Shown here: positions 25,719 through 35,677 of the stretch, one piece after another | How positions within the stretch are numbered: position 1 is the stretch's first letter | Layout: every line of letters begins with the position of its first letter | Source: Vibrio sp. RE86 | GTDB lineage: Bacteria > Pseudomonadota > Gammaproteobacteria > Enterobacterales > Vibrionaceae | Direction of reading: 5' to 3' | Assembly: GCF_013114545.1 (NCBI RefSeq) | Contig: NZ_VTXI01000016.1 | Coordinates: 94,352-158,351 of the forward strand | Length of the DNA stretch: 64,000 bases | Position numbers and translations under genes: made by a program | Notes under the pieces: model-generated | What the model saw: the letters and a program-made list of their open reading frames with translations, nothing else | Told to the model about the DNA's origin: nothing | Databases searched by the model: none

Positions 25719-27620
25719 CTAGGCAATTGAGTGTGATTCGCTAGCAGACATGACCGACACTTGGTTACGCCCCATTGATTTTGATTCATATAGTGCAATA
25801 TCCGCACGCTTGTAAGTCATTTCAGGTTGCTCGGAGATCTCAGTGATACCAACGCTAACCGTAATATTGAGCTCACTCTCAAGGTGAATCGAAATACGGA
25901 CACGGTTGAGAACTGTTTCAGCAGTCACTAAATCTGTGTGGGACATGATCACGGCAAACTCTTCACCACCAATTCGAGCGACTAGGTCAGTCTCACGCAG
26001 GTGTTTCGTTAAAGAATCCGAAACTGACTTAATCACTGCATCCCCTTGATCGTGTCCATACTTATCATTAATACGTTTAAAATGATCAATGTCTATGAGC
26101 GCTAGTGTCGTCTGTTCATTGTTTTTGTATCGTAACGCGCGAGCGGCTTGTGACTGCATCTCTTTGTCGAACTTTCGACGGTTCCACAAAGAAGTCATAG
26201 GATCGCGTTCGCTCAATTCCCGCAAGCGGTCTTCAAGTTGTTTACGATGGGAAATATCGACGAATGAAGCAACGTAGAATTGGATTGTGTTTCGCTTGTC
26301 TTTGATAGTTTGGATGCGCAGGATTTCTGTGATTAGAGACCCATCACGACGTTTATTGACAACTTCGCCTTCCCATAGCCCTTCACTTTCGAGTTTTCGC
26401 CACATGTCCAAGTAAAAGGATTGGTCATGCTTACCTGATGAAAATAGGGAAGGTTGCTTTCCAATAACATCTTCAAGTTCGAACCCACTTACTCGGGTAA
26501 ATTCTTCATTGACCTGGACAATACGATTGTTCCGATCGGTGATAACCATGGCTGACATACCATTCATAGCTGCTCGGGCGATTTTACTGTCCAAGCTATT
26601 TTTCTCATGAGTATAGTTCCAAGTGACAAACGTGAAAGTCAGTAGAATAAGAATAATTGAGACAAAGAAAGCTTGTTGGTAGAGCGCCAGTTTTTCTTCT
26701 TTGATAAAGGCTTGAGCATCGTTAAGGCTAGTTTTCATCAACAACGTTACAACACTAAGGTTAGCGCGGTTATACAAATTGGCCTGAGTGTATGAGATCC
26801 AGTAGTTGTCCTCTTTTACGGTGCCTGACTCATTTAATTGAATACTGCGCCAAAGTGCTGGGTACTGATTGGCGACGTTGTCCTCTTTATGCTTGTCGAC
26901 GAGGTGGCCCATGATGTTATCGCCATCGTTTGACATCAGGTAATAACCATCTTGCGTAATGACATTCGGAAGATTGGTCAGGTTTCGCTTATAAGCGAGC
27001 CCTTTGTAGATTCTAGGGAGATCTAAGTTAGCGATGAAATAGCCATGTCGTTTTCCATCAAGAACGATCGGATAGATAATACGGTAAGCAGGTACAAGAG
27101 GATGGACGATTTCCCCGTTCTCTAACTCAAGATCGATACCAAATGTCCCCATCTGCGCATCTTTAAGGTCTTTTGCATAGGCAAAGTAATCTCGATCGCC
27201 TTTGTCTTGAAGTCTATTTCTATCAACAATTTCGACAAAAGCTTGCCCACTGTTAACGCGCACAATCTCCATCCCTTCGGCATCAAGAAACCTAAGCTGA
27301 GAGAAGTAACCTTGTGTGCGCGCAATGAGCAACCAAAAATCTTCAAGCGCATCAAGGTTTTCGACAGAAGGCTCTTTTACTGCCTTGATTAGGATATTGT
27401 TGTGTGAAAGGTAACGAAGAGACGTAGAAACCTTACTCAGCGACATTTGTAATTCAACTTTGGCATACTCTAGTTTGTTCCTGCTCAGTTGCTCGACATG
27501 TTTCTCTGTCTGAACCTCTATTTGTGCCAATTGACTATAAAAATAGAGAAAAGGAACGAAGGCGAGTGCGCATAAAACGAGTAGAGACTGAATAACGAAC
27601 TTGTAGCTGCGTTTGTGCAT
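25719..27620 (-). CDS. Membrane diguanylate cyclase (Cache, PAS, GGDEF)
   Basis: The 633-residue protein has a transmembrane helix (about 9-30), a large periplasmic Cache-type sensor (about 30-310), a second helix (about 315-338), a PAS-PAC module (about 350-465, ending SFVDISHRK) and a GGDEF domain (about 465-620). The catalytic motif is intact (RIGGEEFAVIM) and the product-inhibition site RETD lies in the right place, five residues before it. Predicted active and feedback-controlled. It is upstream of glgC on the same strand with 150 bases between; a palindrome TTGGTGCAG/CTGCACCAA at 25687-25716 overlaps this gap but has no T run. Confidence 0.92.
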   Translation of the reverse strand: MHKRSYKFVIQSLLVLCALAFVPFLYFYSQLAQIEVQTEKHVEQLSRNKLEYAKVELQMSLSKVSTSLRYLSHNNILIKAVKEPSVENLDALEDFWLLIARTQGYFSQLRFLDAEGMEIVRVNSGQAFVEIVDRNRLQDKGDRDYFAYAKDLKDAQMGTFGIDLELENGEIVHPLVPAYRIIYPIVLDGKRHGYFIANLDLPRIYKGLAYKRNLTNLPNVITQDGYYLMSNDGDNIMGHLVDKHKEDNVANQYPALWRSIQLNESGTVKEDNYWISYTQANLYNRANLSVVTLLMKTSLNDAQAFIKEEKLALYQQAFFVSIILILLTFTFVTWNYTHEKNSLDSKIARAAMNGMSAMVITDRNNRIVQVNEEFTRVSGFELEDVIGKQPSLFSSGKHDQSFYLDMWRKLESEGLWEGEVVNKRRDGSLITEILRIQTIKDKRNTIQFYVASFVDISHRKQLEDRLRELSERDPMTSLWNRRKFDKEMQSQAARALRYKNNEQTTLALIDIDHFKRINDKYGHDQGDAVIKSVSDSLTKHLRETDLVARIGGEEFAVIMSHTDLVTAETVLNRVRISIHLESELNITVSVGITEISEQPEMTYKRADIALYESKSMGRNQVSVMSASESHSIA

Positions 27621-27781
27621 TGATGTACTGTAAGCTTATAAGTGATAAAAACCTTACTAACTATACAGACATAACAAGTGATTTACTGTGAGCATGGTTG
27701 ACTATTAAATCATTAGGAATTTTATGCGATATATTCACATATTATTCTGCTATTCTGGATTATTCAGTGCATCATACGAAA

Positions 27782-27805
27782 AAAGCACCTCATTCGAGGT
27801 GCTTT
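27782..27805 (-). terminator. Terminator of the fruBKA operon
   Basis: 10-bp perfect stem AAAGCACCTC / GAGGTGCTTT (27782-27791 with 27796-27805), loop ATTC; on the minus strand it is followed by TTTT, right after the fruA stop. Confidence 0.9.
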
Positions 27806-27830
27806 ATTGAATCAAGCGTAAATAGCTAGA

Positions 27831-29579
27831 TTATGATGCTGCGGCAACTTCATTTTTTATTTCATTTTTGTTTTTCAAGAAAGCATAGCTAAGGCCTGTG
27901 ACCGCTGTGCCTGCTGCGATAGCAACTAGGTACATGAACACAGGTGAAATAGCGTTTGGAATCAGCAAAACAAACAAACCGCCGTGGGGCGCCATTAGGG
28001 TGGCACCAAATAGCATTGAAAGAGCACCAGTCAGTGCGCCGCCAGCCATACATGCTGGAATAACACGCATTGGATCTTTCGCTGCAAATGGAATCGCACC
28101 TTCAGAGATAAAGCATAGACCAAGTACAAATGATGCTTTACCTGCTTCTTGTTCACTTTTGTCAAACTTGTTACGCGCAACGAAAGTGGCCAAGCCCATT
28201 CCCAGTGCTGGAACCATACCCGCAGCCATAATAGCAGCCATCGGTGCATAAGTTTCAGAGGCTAGTAAGCCAACGCCAAATGCGTATGCGGCTTTGTTTA
28301 CTGGGCCTCCGAGATCGAAGCACATCATAGCTCCAAGTAAAATACCTAATAGTACTGCGCTATCAGAGCCCATGTTATTTAAGAACTCAGTCAGGCCATT
28401 CATAATGCCAGAGACAGGGCCACCGACAATGTAGATCATCACCAAACCGGTAAACAGGGTAGCAACAAATGGGATGATCAAAATAGGTTTCAGAGCTTCC
28501 ATCGATTGAGGTAGCGAAACTTTATCAGCCAAGAATTTAGCCGCGTAACCCGCGATAAAACCTGCTGCGATACCGCCTAAGAAGCCTGCGCCGGTAGAGC
28601 TTGCAAGCATACCGCCAACAAGACCGGGTGCAAGACCTGGACGGTCAGCAATAGAAAAGGCAATGTAACCCGCTAAGACAGGGATCATCAACGCAAACGC
28701 AGATCCACCACCAATAGTCATTAATGCGGCTGCTAGCGTACCTTCTTCTTTAAAGGCTTCAATGCCAAACACAAACGATAGTGCGATAATCAAACCACCT
28801 GCGACCACGACCGGGAGCATGTGTGAAACACCAGTCATTAAGTGTTTGTATGCCCCTTTTTTCTCTTCTGAAGAGTTATTAGAAGACGCGTTACCTGAAT
28901 GTTGATATACGATTGCTTGAGCAAATGCTTTATCCATCTCATCAGAGGTTTTCTTAAGCGCAGGCCCAGTTTTGGTGCGGTACATTGGCTTACCGTTGAA
29001 GCGATCAAGTGGTACTTCAATATCAGCAGCAATGATAACAAGGTCTGCTTCCGCTATTTCTTGATCTGTCAGTTGGTTCTTCGCGCCAACAGAACCTCGC
29101 GTTTCGACCTTAATATGATGGCCTCGGCGTTTACCTTCATCTTCCAGTGCTTCTGCCGCCATGAAGGTATGTGCAACACCAGTAGGACACGCGGTAATCG
29201 CAACGATCTTCTTGGTTGATACACTTTGAGGGTTTGGTGAGATTTCAGCTTGTGCGGCGTCAGACTCGGTTAGCTCTTTAGCTTGTTCAACGGCAAGTTT
29301 AAGAAAGGCGTCGGCATTTTTGCAAACTTGGCTAATTGGCGCGCTGTAGACTTTTTTACCAACAAGTCGGGTAGTATCTACAGCAGTATCGGCTGCGATG
29401 ATCACAACATCTGCTTGCTCAATGTCAGAAGTGGATAGTATCTGTGTTTCTACAACAGACGATTGGCATTCTATCTTTGCTTGCCAATTAGCAGAAGCAG
29501 CAGCTTGTTCAAGTAGGCCTGCAGCGAGAATGCTGTTTGCAACACCGCTAGGGCAGGCAGTAATAATGGCTAGTTTCAT
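27831..29579 (-). CDS. fruA: PTS fructose-specific EIIB'BC component FruA
   Basis: The 582-residue protein has two EIIB-fructose domains in tandem (about 1-90, IITACPSGVANS; about 125-225, AITACPTGVAHT, with the phospho-accepting Cys) and a membrane EIIC domain (about 245-575) of about ten helices, ending in the cytoplasm. It takes up fructose and phosphorylates it to fructose 1-phosphate. The duplicated N-terminal domain matches enteric FruA. Last gene of fruB-fruK-fruA. Confidence 0.95.
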   Translation of the reverse strand: MKLAIITACPSGVANSILAAGLLEQAAASANWQAKIECQSSVVETQILSTSDIEQADVVIIAADTAVDTTRLVGKKVYSAPISQVCKNADAFLKLAVEQAKELTESDAAQAEISPNPQSVSTKKIVAITACPTGVAHTFMAAEALEDEGKRRGHHIKVETRGSVGAKNQLTDQEIAEADLVIIAADIEVPLDRFNGKPMYRTKTGPALKKTSDEMDKAFAQAIVYQHSGNASSNNSSEEKKGAYKHLMTGVSHMLPVVVAGGLIIALSFVFGIEAFKEEGTLAAALMTIGGGSAFALMIPVLAGYIAFSIADRPGLAPGLVGGMLASSTGAGFLGGIAAGFIAGYAAKFLADKVSLPQSMEALKPILIIPFVATLFTGLVMIYIVGGPVSGIMNGLTEFLNNMGSDSAVLLGILLGAMMCFDLGGPVNKAAYAFGVGLLASETYAPMAAIMAAGMVPALGMGLATFVARNKFDKSEQEAGKASFVLGLCFISEGAIPFAAKDPMRVIPACMAGGALTGALSMLFGATLMAPHGGLFVLLIPNAISPVFMYLVAIAAGTAVTGLSYAFLKNKNEIKNEVAAAS

Positions 29580-29596
29580 AATGGTAACCCTTGTCC

Positions 29597-30565
29597 TTAG
29601 TTCTCGTTATGAGTTGTTGCTAAATCAAGCGGCGTAACTTCAGTTTGCTGCTTGATTGAGTCCAGCTCTTGTTGGCTGGTTAGGCCTACGCCAATTTGGC
29701 CAACTGCGAGGGCAGATAAAGCCGTGGCGAAGCGTAATAGATCGGGTTTAGGCATGTCTTGCATATGGCCCCAACATAAACCTGCGACGAGTGTGTCACC
29801 TGCACCAACGGTACTAACAACTTGCATGCGTGGTGGTTTTGCGGTCAACCATTGGTTGTCATTCAGCCACATCACACCTTCAGCACCCATTGAAACCACG
29901 ATGTTCTCAATGCCTTTTGTACTCAACGTTTCTGCCGCAGATTTACACTGAGTTGGTGTTGTTAATGATTCACCGATAAAATCACTCAGCTCTTCATCAT
30001 TTGGTTTGATTAACCAAGGCTGTGCATCGATACCGGCTTTGAGTGCGGCTTTGCTACTATCAAAAAGAACCTTTTTACCTTTTTGACGAAGCTGCTTAAT
30101 CCATACAGAACATTGCTGGGGAGAAATACCTTGAGGCAAGCTACCTGCAAAAACAAAGTAGTCGTGGCTCTGTGTAAGCTCGAAAAGGGTCTGTTCGAAC
30201 TTTTCAATGTCAGCCTGAGTTACTGAGACACCCGGGAAATTGAGGTCGCTAACACGGCCCGATTCTTCCACAAGTTTAACGTTGATTCGCGTGGAGCCTG
30301 CAACCTTGATGAATTGGTTATTAACACCGATTTGCTCGAATAACTGATGGAAAAGCTCAGGGTTATCTTGGCCTAAAAAGCCTGTAACTGTGACGTCAGC
30401 ACCCAAGTCGCTTAATACCTTCGCGACATTTACGCCTTTACCAGCGGCGTGTAAGTTACTGCTTTGAATAAGGTTAACTGTCCCGGCGGTTAATTCTGAA
30501 AGGGATCCCGTAAGATCAAGCGCAGGATTGAGTGTAATGGTGACGACTTTATTCGTTTTTAACAT
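29597..30565 (-). CDS. fruK: 1-phosphofructokinase
   Basis: The 322-residue PfkB-family kinase opens VVTITLNPALDLTGSL and has the block HAAGKGVNVAKVLSDLG and the C-terminal signature VSTVGAGDTLVAGL with the catalytic Asp. It converts fructose 1-phosphate to fructose 1,6-bisphosphate. It sits between fruB (9 bases upstream) and fruA (17 bases downstream) in one operon. Confidence 0.95.
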   Translation of the reverse strand: MLKTNKVVTITLNPALDLTGSLSELTAGTVNLIQSSNLHAAGKGVNVAKVLSDLGADVTVTGFLGQDNPELFHQLFEQIGVNNQFIKVAGSTRINVKLVEESGRVSDLNFPGVSVTQADIEKFEQTLFELTQSHDYFVFAGSLPQGISPQQCSVWIKQLRQKGKKVLFDSSKAALKAGIDAQPWLIKPNDEELSDFIGESLTTPTQCKSAAETLSTKGIENIVVSMGAEGVMWLNDNQWLTAKPPRMQVVSTVGAGDTLVAGLCWGHMQDMPKPDLLRFATALSALAVGQIGVGLTSQQELDSIKQQTEVTPLDLATTHNEN

Positions 30566-30574
30566 GACAGCTCC

Positions 30575-31705
30575 TTAACCTTCGCCCAGGCCAGATGCAA
30601 TTGCAGCGCCAATTGATTCAATAGCTTGTGCCGCATCTGGCCCCTCTGCTGTAAACTGGAGTTGATGGCCGTGTTTCACACCTAAAGCGATCACTTTCAT
30701 TAGGCTTTTTGCGTTGACGGTTTTGCTGTCACCGTCTAAGTTGGCAACGCGAATGTTCGATTCGAACTTCTTAGCTTCTGCTACCAGCATTGCCCCTGGA
30801 CGAGCGTGCAATCCATGTGCATTTTTAATTTTGAATACCGCACTGTTGTCGCTAGATTGCGTTGTCTCAACTTCTTCGCCTTTCAATAACGCGAGTACTT
30901 GTTCTGGGCTAGCGTCGATCAGCGTTTGCTGTTTTTGTTGATACACCAATGTCGTCAGGCGGTTAAGAATTGTGGTATGAGCGCTATTACATGCAGCAAA
31001 TGCCACGAGAGCTCGAACCTTTTCACCTTCAAATTCGCAATCGTTAGCGGTAGTGACGAAAGAGATGCCAGTGCGTGAAACATCGTTATCGCTACCGACT
31101 AACCAGAGCCCTTGACCTAAGTGAGTAGGGGACTTAGTCACTAAATCAGCCACAAACCTTTTACCAGCACAGCCGGTGTTTTTGAGTAAACCACCTGCCA
31201 CTGCGCTCATCTGAACCATATCACTAGCAGGGAATAGCGTTTGGATTAGCGACGCATCAAAGTCTGCTTCTAACTGAACGTTACCCAGTAATAACGAAAT
31301 GATTTGTTCTTCGCTTTGCGCTTGACGAAGTGTCTGTTCAACACCATCTGCACTCAGGATCTTGGTTAACTGTTTTAGAATACCTAAGTGCTCGTCTGAT
31401 TTAGCCGCAATACCTATAGCTACGTAAACGGTATTGCCTTCGCCCCATTCAACGCCATTAGGGAAGTGATGAACGGCAACGCCGGTGGTCTTAACCATTG
31501 AACGGGTCTCAGTCGTACCATGCGGGATAGCAATGCCGTTACCAAGAAAAGTAGAGGTTTGATTCTCGCGATTAAGCATCCCTTCTACGTAACCATCTTC
31601 AACCAAATTATTATCGGTCAGGCTTTTTGCGATGTTTTTGATCGCTTCGAATTTATCAGCGGCCGTTTGAGAAAGGGTGATATCACTTTTTGCTAATTTA
31701 AGCAT
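30575..31705 (-). CDS. fruB: PTS fructose diphosphoryl-transfer protein (EIIA-HPr, FPr)
   Basis: The 376-residue protein has an N-terminal EIIA domain (about 1-145; active histidine in IAIPHGT near residue 62), a central linker domain (about 155-280) and a C-terminal HPr domain (about 285-376; histidine in NAHGLHARPGAM and regulatory-type serine block NAKSLMKVIALG). It relays phosphate from EI to FruA. First gene of the operon; the divergent region to cra holds three Cra operators. Confidence 0.95.
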   Translation of the reverse strand: MLKLAKSDITLSQTAADKFEAIKNIAKSLTDNNLVEDGYVEGMLNRENQTSTFLGNGIAIPHGTTETRSMVKTTGVAVHHFPNGVEWGEGNTVYVAIGIAAKSDEHLGILKQLTKILSADGVEQTLRQAQSEEQIISLLLGNVQLEADFDASLIQTLFPASDMVQMSAVAGGLLKNTGCAGKRFVADLVTKSPTHLGQGLWLVGSDNDVSRTGISFVTTANDCEFEGEKVRALVAFAACNSAHTTILNRLTTLVYQQKQQTLIDASPEQVLALLKGEEVETTQSSDNSAVFKIKNAHGLHARPGAMLVAEAKKFESNIRVANLDGDSKTVNAKSLMKVIALGVKHGHQLQFTAEGPDAAQAIESIGAAIASGLGEG

Positions 31706-31745
31706 GGTGCTTCTCCAGCGTGTCTATCGGTTTTTGCTGAACAAC

Positions 31746-31757
31746 TGAATCGATTCA
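31746..31757. promoter_or_regulatory. Cra operator 1 (fruB side)
   Basis: TGAATCGATTCA is a perfect palindrome and matches the Cra (FruR) operator core. It lies 41 bases upstream of the fruB start, where it would block the fru promoter or its transcription start. Confidence 0.88.
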
Positions 31758-31864
31758 GCAAAAAGGTAAAATTTTATGGTTCAGCAGTTAAGCATTGACC
31801 AACGTGTATAAATCGAATACGTAAGTTGGTCAATGAGTGATCTTAGTCACTTATAATCTGCTGC

Positions 31865-31876
31865 TGAATCAATTCA
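31865..31876. promoter_or_regulatory. Cra operator 2
   Basis: TGAATCAATTCA, one base from the perfect Cra palindrome, lies just upstream of the likely -35 region of the cra promoter. Confidence 0.85.
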
Positions 31877-31886
31877 GCTTTTATAC

Positions 31887-31898
31887 TGAATCGTTTCA
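31887..31898. promoter_or_regulatory. Cra operator 3
   Basis: TGAATCGTTTCA matches the Cra core and lies between the presumed -35 and the -10 box (TATAAT, 31902-31907) of cra, indicating autorepression. Confidence 0.85.
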
Positions 31899-31901
31899 GC
31901 G

Positions 31902-31907
31902 TATAAT
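31902..31907 (+). promoter_or_regulatory. Likely -10 box of the cra promoter
   Basis: A perfect TATAAT with a weak TTTTAT-like -35 seventeen bases upstream (31879-31884), 65 bases before the cra start. Operator 3 lies between the two elements. Confidence 0.55.
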
Positions 31908-31971
31908 TCAATACAGTAAAAGATCATTACTGACGTATTATGATCCAGCGCACAGAACAAAGGTTATTGAT

Positions 31972-32952
31972 ATGACTCTGGATGAAATTGCCAAACTCGC
32001 AGGGGTGTCTAAAACCACCGCGAGCTATGTGATTAATGGTAAAGCTCAAAAATACAGAATCAGTGAGAAAACACAAAGAAAGGTAATGGCGGTTGTTGAT
32101 GAGCATAACTATCGCCCAGACCTTGCAGCAAGTACGTTACGTGCAGGCCAGAGTCGCTCATTTGGCCTAGTGATTCCTGATTTAGAAAACACCAGTTACG
32201 CTCGACTAGCAAAATTATTGGAGCAGAACTCGCGCTCAGCAGGGTACCAAATCTTGATTGCGTGTTCTGATGATGATCCAGATACAGAGAAAAGTGTCGT
32301 TCAAACATTAGTCAGCCGTAAAGTGGATGCGCTTTTTGTTGCAAGTGTTATCCCCGATGCTAGCGAACATTACTTAGCGCTTCAACAAAGTGGCACACCA
32401 GTGATTGCGTTGGACAGACCGTTAGACGATGAACACTTTTGTTGTGTAATCAGCGAGGACTTTGGTGGTGCGTTCGAGCTGACATCTTCAGTTTTAAGTG
32501 ACACCGTCACAAGTGTAGGGTTAATCGGAGCCTTACCAGAACTGAACATTTCGAAAGAGCGTGAGCTCGGTTTCGCGTCGGCTATCAAAAATAGAAATAT
32601 CACTCCATTGATAGGCTACGGTGAACATTTTAATCGTGCTGATGGCCAACGTGTGTTGGAGCAATGGTGTGAAGCGGGCACCGTACCTGGTGCAATAGTC
32701 ACAACATCCTACACTTTGCTTGAGGGCGTACTGGATGTGCTGGTGGAGAAACCTGACCTAGCCAATAAGATGAAAATCGCAACGTTTGGTGATAATCGAC
32801 TGCTCGATTTCTTGCCCATGAAAATCAACTCGTTGCCTCAGCAGTTTGAGATCATTGCTGACAGTGCGATGGCATTAGCACTCAACGCGGCCGCAAAACG
32901 ATATCAAACGGGTGTGGAACTCGTTCCCCGAAAAATTATTGTTCGCCGTTAA
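31972..32952 (+). CDS. cra: Catabolite repressor/activator Cra (FruR), LacI family
   Basis: The 326-residue LacI-type protein begins MTLDEIAKLAGVSKTTASYVINGKAQ, the FruR-type helix-turn-helix and hinge, followed by a periplasmic-binding-protein-like effector domain (about 60-326). Fructose 1-phosphate would release it from the operators found in the divergent intergenic region. The open frame reaches back 45 codons to 31837, but those codons cover operators and promoter; ATG at 31972 has AAGG eight bases before it and matches the family start. Confidence 0.93.
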   Translation: MTLDEIAKLAGVSKTTASYVINGKAQKYRISEKTQRKVMAVVDEHNYRPDLAASTLRAGQSRSFGLVIPDLENTSYARLAKLLEQNSRSAGYQILIACSDDDPDTEKSVVQTLVSRKVDALFVASVIPDASEHYLALQQSGTPVIALDRPLDDEHFCCVISEDFGGAFELTSSVLSDTVTSVGLIGALPELNISKERELGFASAIKNRNITPLIGYGEHFNRADGQRVLEQWCEAGTVPGAIVTTSYTLLEGVLDVLVEKPDLANKMKIATFGDNRLLDFLPMKINSLPQQFEIIADSAMALALNAAAKRYQTGVELVPRKIIVRR

Positions 32953-32958
32953 AACTAA

Positions 32959-32985
32959 AAAGCCCTACTGGATAAGCAGGGCTTT
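32959..32985. terminator. Terminator between cra and the chemoreceptor gene
   Basis: 8-bp stem AAAGCCCT / AGGGCTTT (32959-32966 with 32978-32985), between two convergent genes. Confidence 0.75.
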
Positions 32986-33005
32986 AATCATATAAACCAA
33001 ACCAA

Positions 33006-34886
33006 TTAGTATTTAAACAGTTTTACTTGGTTATTCAATTGTTTCGCAATGCTCAGTAGCTCTTCTGATAGCTGACGTGAGCTATCGGCTTGAACCGACA
33101 TCTGGTCTGAAACATCGTTGGCTAGCTGAATATTCTTACTCACTTCACCTGTTACTGTTCTTTGCTCTGATGCGGCATTTGAGATGTGTGATGCCATATC
33201 AGAAATCTCTTGGATAGAGTGTGCAATCTGTTCTAGGGCAGCGGTTGCATTGCTCGCATCATCAACACTTGATTGTGCCAGATCTTGGCTGCGCTGCATG
33301 GAGTTTACCGCTTCAACACTGTTCTGTTGTAAGCTCTCAATCATTTCACGAATCTCATTAGTCGAACTGTGAGTACGCTGTGATAGAACACGAACTTCAT
33401 CGGCAACGACGGCAAAACCACGACCTTGCTCTCCTGCACGTGCTGCTTCAATCGCTGCGTTTAGTGCCAGTAGGTTAGTCTGCTCAGCAATGTCACTGAT
33501 CGTTGAAAGTATCATATTGATATCTTGAGCATTCTTCTCGAGTTCTCGAATGATGTGAGCTGCGTTTTCAACTTGGGTTGCAAGGCTAGTGATCGACTCT
33601 TGGTTACGAATAATCACCTGTTTGCCTTGTTCGCAGTGTTCCGTCGAACCTAGCGCTGAATTAGCAGTCAACTGAGCATTGTTTGCCACTTCTTCTGCGG
33701 CAGCTGACATTTCATGCACGGCTGTTGCGATTTGAGACATCTCATTGAGCTGTACAGCAAGGCCATCACTAGTCTGGCGAGCAACATCGGTACTGATTCG
33801 AGATTGGTTATCCAAATCGCTTGAAGAACGGGCAATGTCTTGAACGATTTGCTGTAACTTGCCAATAAACGCATTCACGTGAGTTGCAAGCTGACCAATT
33901 TCATCTTTTGTTTCAACCTTGATGCGTTGGGTCAGATCACCGTCACCTTTAGATAGCGCTTCCATTGAATTGCTTAGCGTCTGAAGTGGTGCTAATGCAC
34001 GCTGAATAAAGAAAAGGGCAATACATGCAATAACAAGTGTCTGGATAAGCCCCATGATAGCGGCTTGACGCAAAACGGCGCGGAATGAAGCAAAAGCGTT
34101 TTGTTTATCTATAACGACAGTGAAGTACCAATCCGTGTTTGGAACACGGCGAGCAGAGACAAACGCTTCGCTACCAGCTACTTCTAATTCAGTGATTTCT
34201 TGGCTTTGAGCTAGACCTTGAATCAACCCAGGATTAAGGGTGTCTGAGATACGGCTAATTGGCTTAAGTGCAAGCGAAGTATCTTTATGGGCGACGATTT
34301 TACCATTGCTATTGGTAAGGAAAGCGTATACGCCAGTTTCATCCAAGTTAACAATATCGTCGACTAAGGACGTAATGTTCATATCAGCACCAATAACACC
34401 GCTGTATCCATTAGTGTTGAAAGGCGTTGCAATAGTGACAACAAGGTCATTGGTCGCGACGTCCACATATGGTTCAGTAATGTAGAACGAACCCTTGGCC
34501 ATGGTGTTCTTGTACCAATCCCGCTGTCTTGGGTCGTAACCTGAAGGTACAGGTAGGTCAACGCCTTGTAAGAAGGTTCCGTCACTTAGACCGGCATAAG
34601 CAATCTGGAACTGGCCAGCATTAGTGCTTTGGGTAAAATAACTGGTTGGATTATCAGTGTATGCGAAAGCATCAGTTGCAGCGTTGACGACGTTGATACG
34701 ACCTTGAATCCATTTATCCATTCCAGAAATATTTGTTTCAAGTAAGGTAGTACCATACTGCTTAATTGAACGGTACGTCTCATCGAGCAATTGACGTCCT
34801 GTCATGTAGGTTTGGATAGCAGTCATTACTAAGATAGCTATAACAAACGCGATGGTCAGTTTATTTTTTATTGAAATGGTAGTCAT
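33006..34886 (-). CDS. Methyl-accepting chemotaxis protein with dCache sensor
   Basis: The 626-residue protein has a transmembrane helix (about 10-28), a periplasmic double-Cache domain (about 35-270), a second helix (about 275-295), HAMP (about 295-350) and a methyl-accepting signalling domain with the hairpin tip [35 protein letters not shown] (cited in part by position, about 465-500). The sensor has [11 protein letters not shown], then YVD, then GADM, resembling the amino-acid-binding dCache_1 signature, so an amino-acid ligand is likely but not shown. No CheR-docking pentapeptide is at the C-terminus (ends VKLFKY). Single gene. Confidence 0.93.
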   Translation of the reverse strand: MTTISIKNKLTIAFVIAILVMTAIQTYMTGRQLLDETYRSIKQYGTTLLETNISGMDKWIQGRINVVNAATDAFAYTDNPTSYFTQSTNAGQFQIAYAGLSDGTFLQGVDLPVPSGYDPRQRDWYKNTMAKGSFYITEPYVDVATNDLVVTIATPFNTNGYSGVIGADMNITSLVDDIVNLDETGVYAFLTNSNGKIVAHKDTSLALKPISRISDTLNPGLIQGLAQSQEITELEVAGSEAFVSARRVPNTDWYFTVVIDKQNAFASFRAVLRQAAIMGLIQTLVIACIALFFIQRALAPLQTLSNSMEALSKGDGDLTQRIKVETKDEIGQLATHVNAFIGKLQQIVQDIARSSSDLDNQSRISTDVARQTSDGLAVQLNEMSQIATAVHEMSAAAEEVANNAQLTANSALGSTEHCEQGKQVIIRNQESITSLATQVENAAHIIRELEKNAQDINMILSTISDIAEQTNLLALNAAIEAARAGEQGRGFAVVADEVRVLSQRTHSSTNEIREMIESLQQNSVEAVNSMQRSQDLAQSSVDDASNATAALEQIAHSIQEISDMASHISNAASEQRTVTGEVSKNIQLANDVSDQMSVQADSSRQLSEELLSIAKQLNNQVKLFKY

Positions 34887-35012
34887 TTCTATCGTTATCC
34901 TACGAGTTTGGGTTCATATATATAATATGACATAGGATTCCGTAAATAAACCGTTAGGTGTACCTTGGGTGTGATAAAGGTATAAGTTTCTTGGATAGGA
35001 TCTGATCGATAC

Positions 35013-35044
35013 AAAAAAGCGGCTGATTTATCTGAATCAACCGC
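35013..35044 (-). terminator. Terminator of the ygiW-type / outer-membrane protein unit
   Basis: Stem GCGGCTGATT / AATCAACCGC (35019-35028 with 35035-35044, one wobble), loop of six, and on the minus strand a run of six T after the stem. Confidence 0.82.
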
Positions 35045-35064
35045 CGATAAATGCGAGAACTAAA

Positions 35065-35583
35065 TTAGTATGCGAAACGGACTGACATTGTAATCTGAGG
35101 GCCGTAAAGACCGTTGTTACGTGTTTCGGCAGAAAGAGAAAGTTGTTCTGTTGAGTGGAATCGTACACCAGCATGGAAAACAGAAGAGTCGTCGTTACGA
35201 CCAATGCGGCCCGTTGCCTCTACTTGGTCGGTCAACCACGCACGAAGACCAATGTTAAACTCGGCCTGAGTATTCTCATCGCCGCCAGCCTCGTCTGTGA
35301 GCTTTACTCGGTGGAGTAGTAGTTGGCCAAACACGTCTACAAATTGGTTAACAGGACCGTTGAAACCGATGCCACCAGCAATGTCGTAGTCACTATCGAA
35401 CTGAGAGTCGAAACGTGCAATAAAGTGTGAGTTATCGGTAAATAGAGTACTAAATTCTACACCGCTCATTTCAGGGCCAATGGCAGTGCGCACTTCAAAG
35501 TAGTTATAGTTAAAGTTGTTTGCTTGCGCGATTCCAGTCATGCCTACAAATGCTAAGGCACTGGCCAAGATAATCTTTTTCAA
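35065..35583 (-). CDS. Small outer-membrane or periplasmic beta-strand protein
   Basis: About 172 residues: signal peptide (LKKIILASALAFVGMTGIAQA, first Leu being a TTG start) and a mature part rich in alternating aromatic/polar strands, ending in FAY-type aromatic residues (TMSVRFAY), as in small barrel proteins. The open frame runs to an ATG at 35655, but GGAG stands eight bases before the TTG at 35583, and only this start gives a normal signal peptide. I do not recognise a named family. It is the second gene after the YgiW-type gene, 94 bases between, with a common terminator. Confidence 0.7.
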   Translation of the reverse strand: MKKIILASALAFVGMTGIAQANNFNYNYFEVRTAIGPEMSGVEFSTLFTDNSHFIARFDSQFDSDYDIAGGIGFNGPVNQFVDVFGQLLLHRVKLTDEAGGDENTQAEFNIGLRAWLTDQVEATGRIGRNDDSSVFHAGVRFHSTEQLSLSAETRNNGLYGPQITMSVRFAY

Positions 35584-35677
35584 AGGTAGTCTCCGACTAA
35601 CACAAAATGTAATTATAAAAATGGCTTGCAATAAGCAAGCCAAATAATAACTCAATCGGGAGACTAATTCAGGGGAA

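Noticed and set aside
27724..27810. 28-codon frame with a good AGGA at proper distance before its ATG, upstream of fruA's end
   Set aside because: It reads through the fruA terminator hairpin, has no promoter that I can see and matches no family; most likely chance.
31837..31971. 45-codon N-terminal extension of Cra
   Set aside because: The segment contains two Cra operators and the promoter -10 box; the conserved LacI-family start is at 31972.
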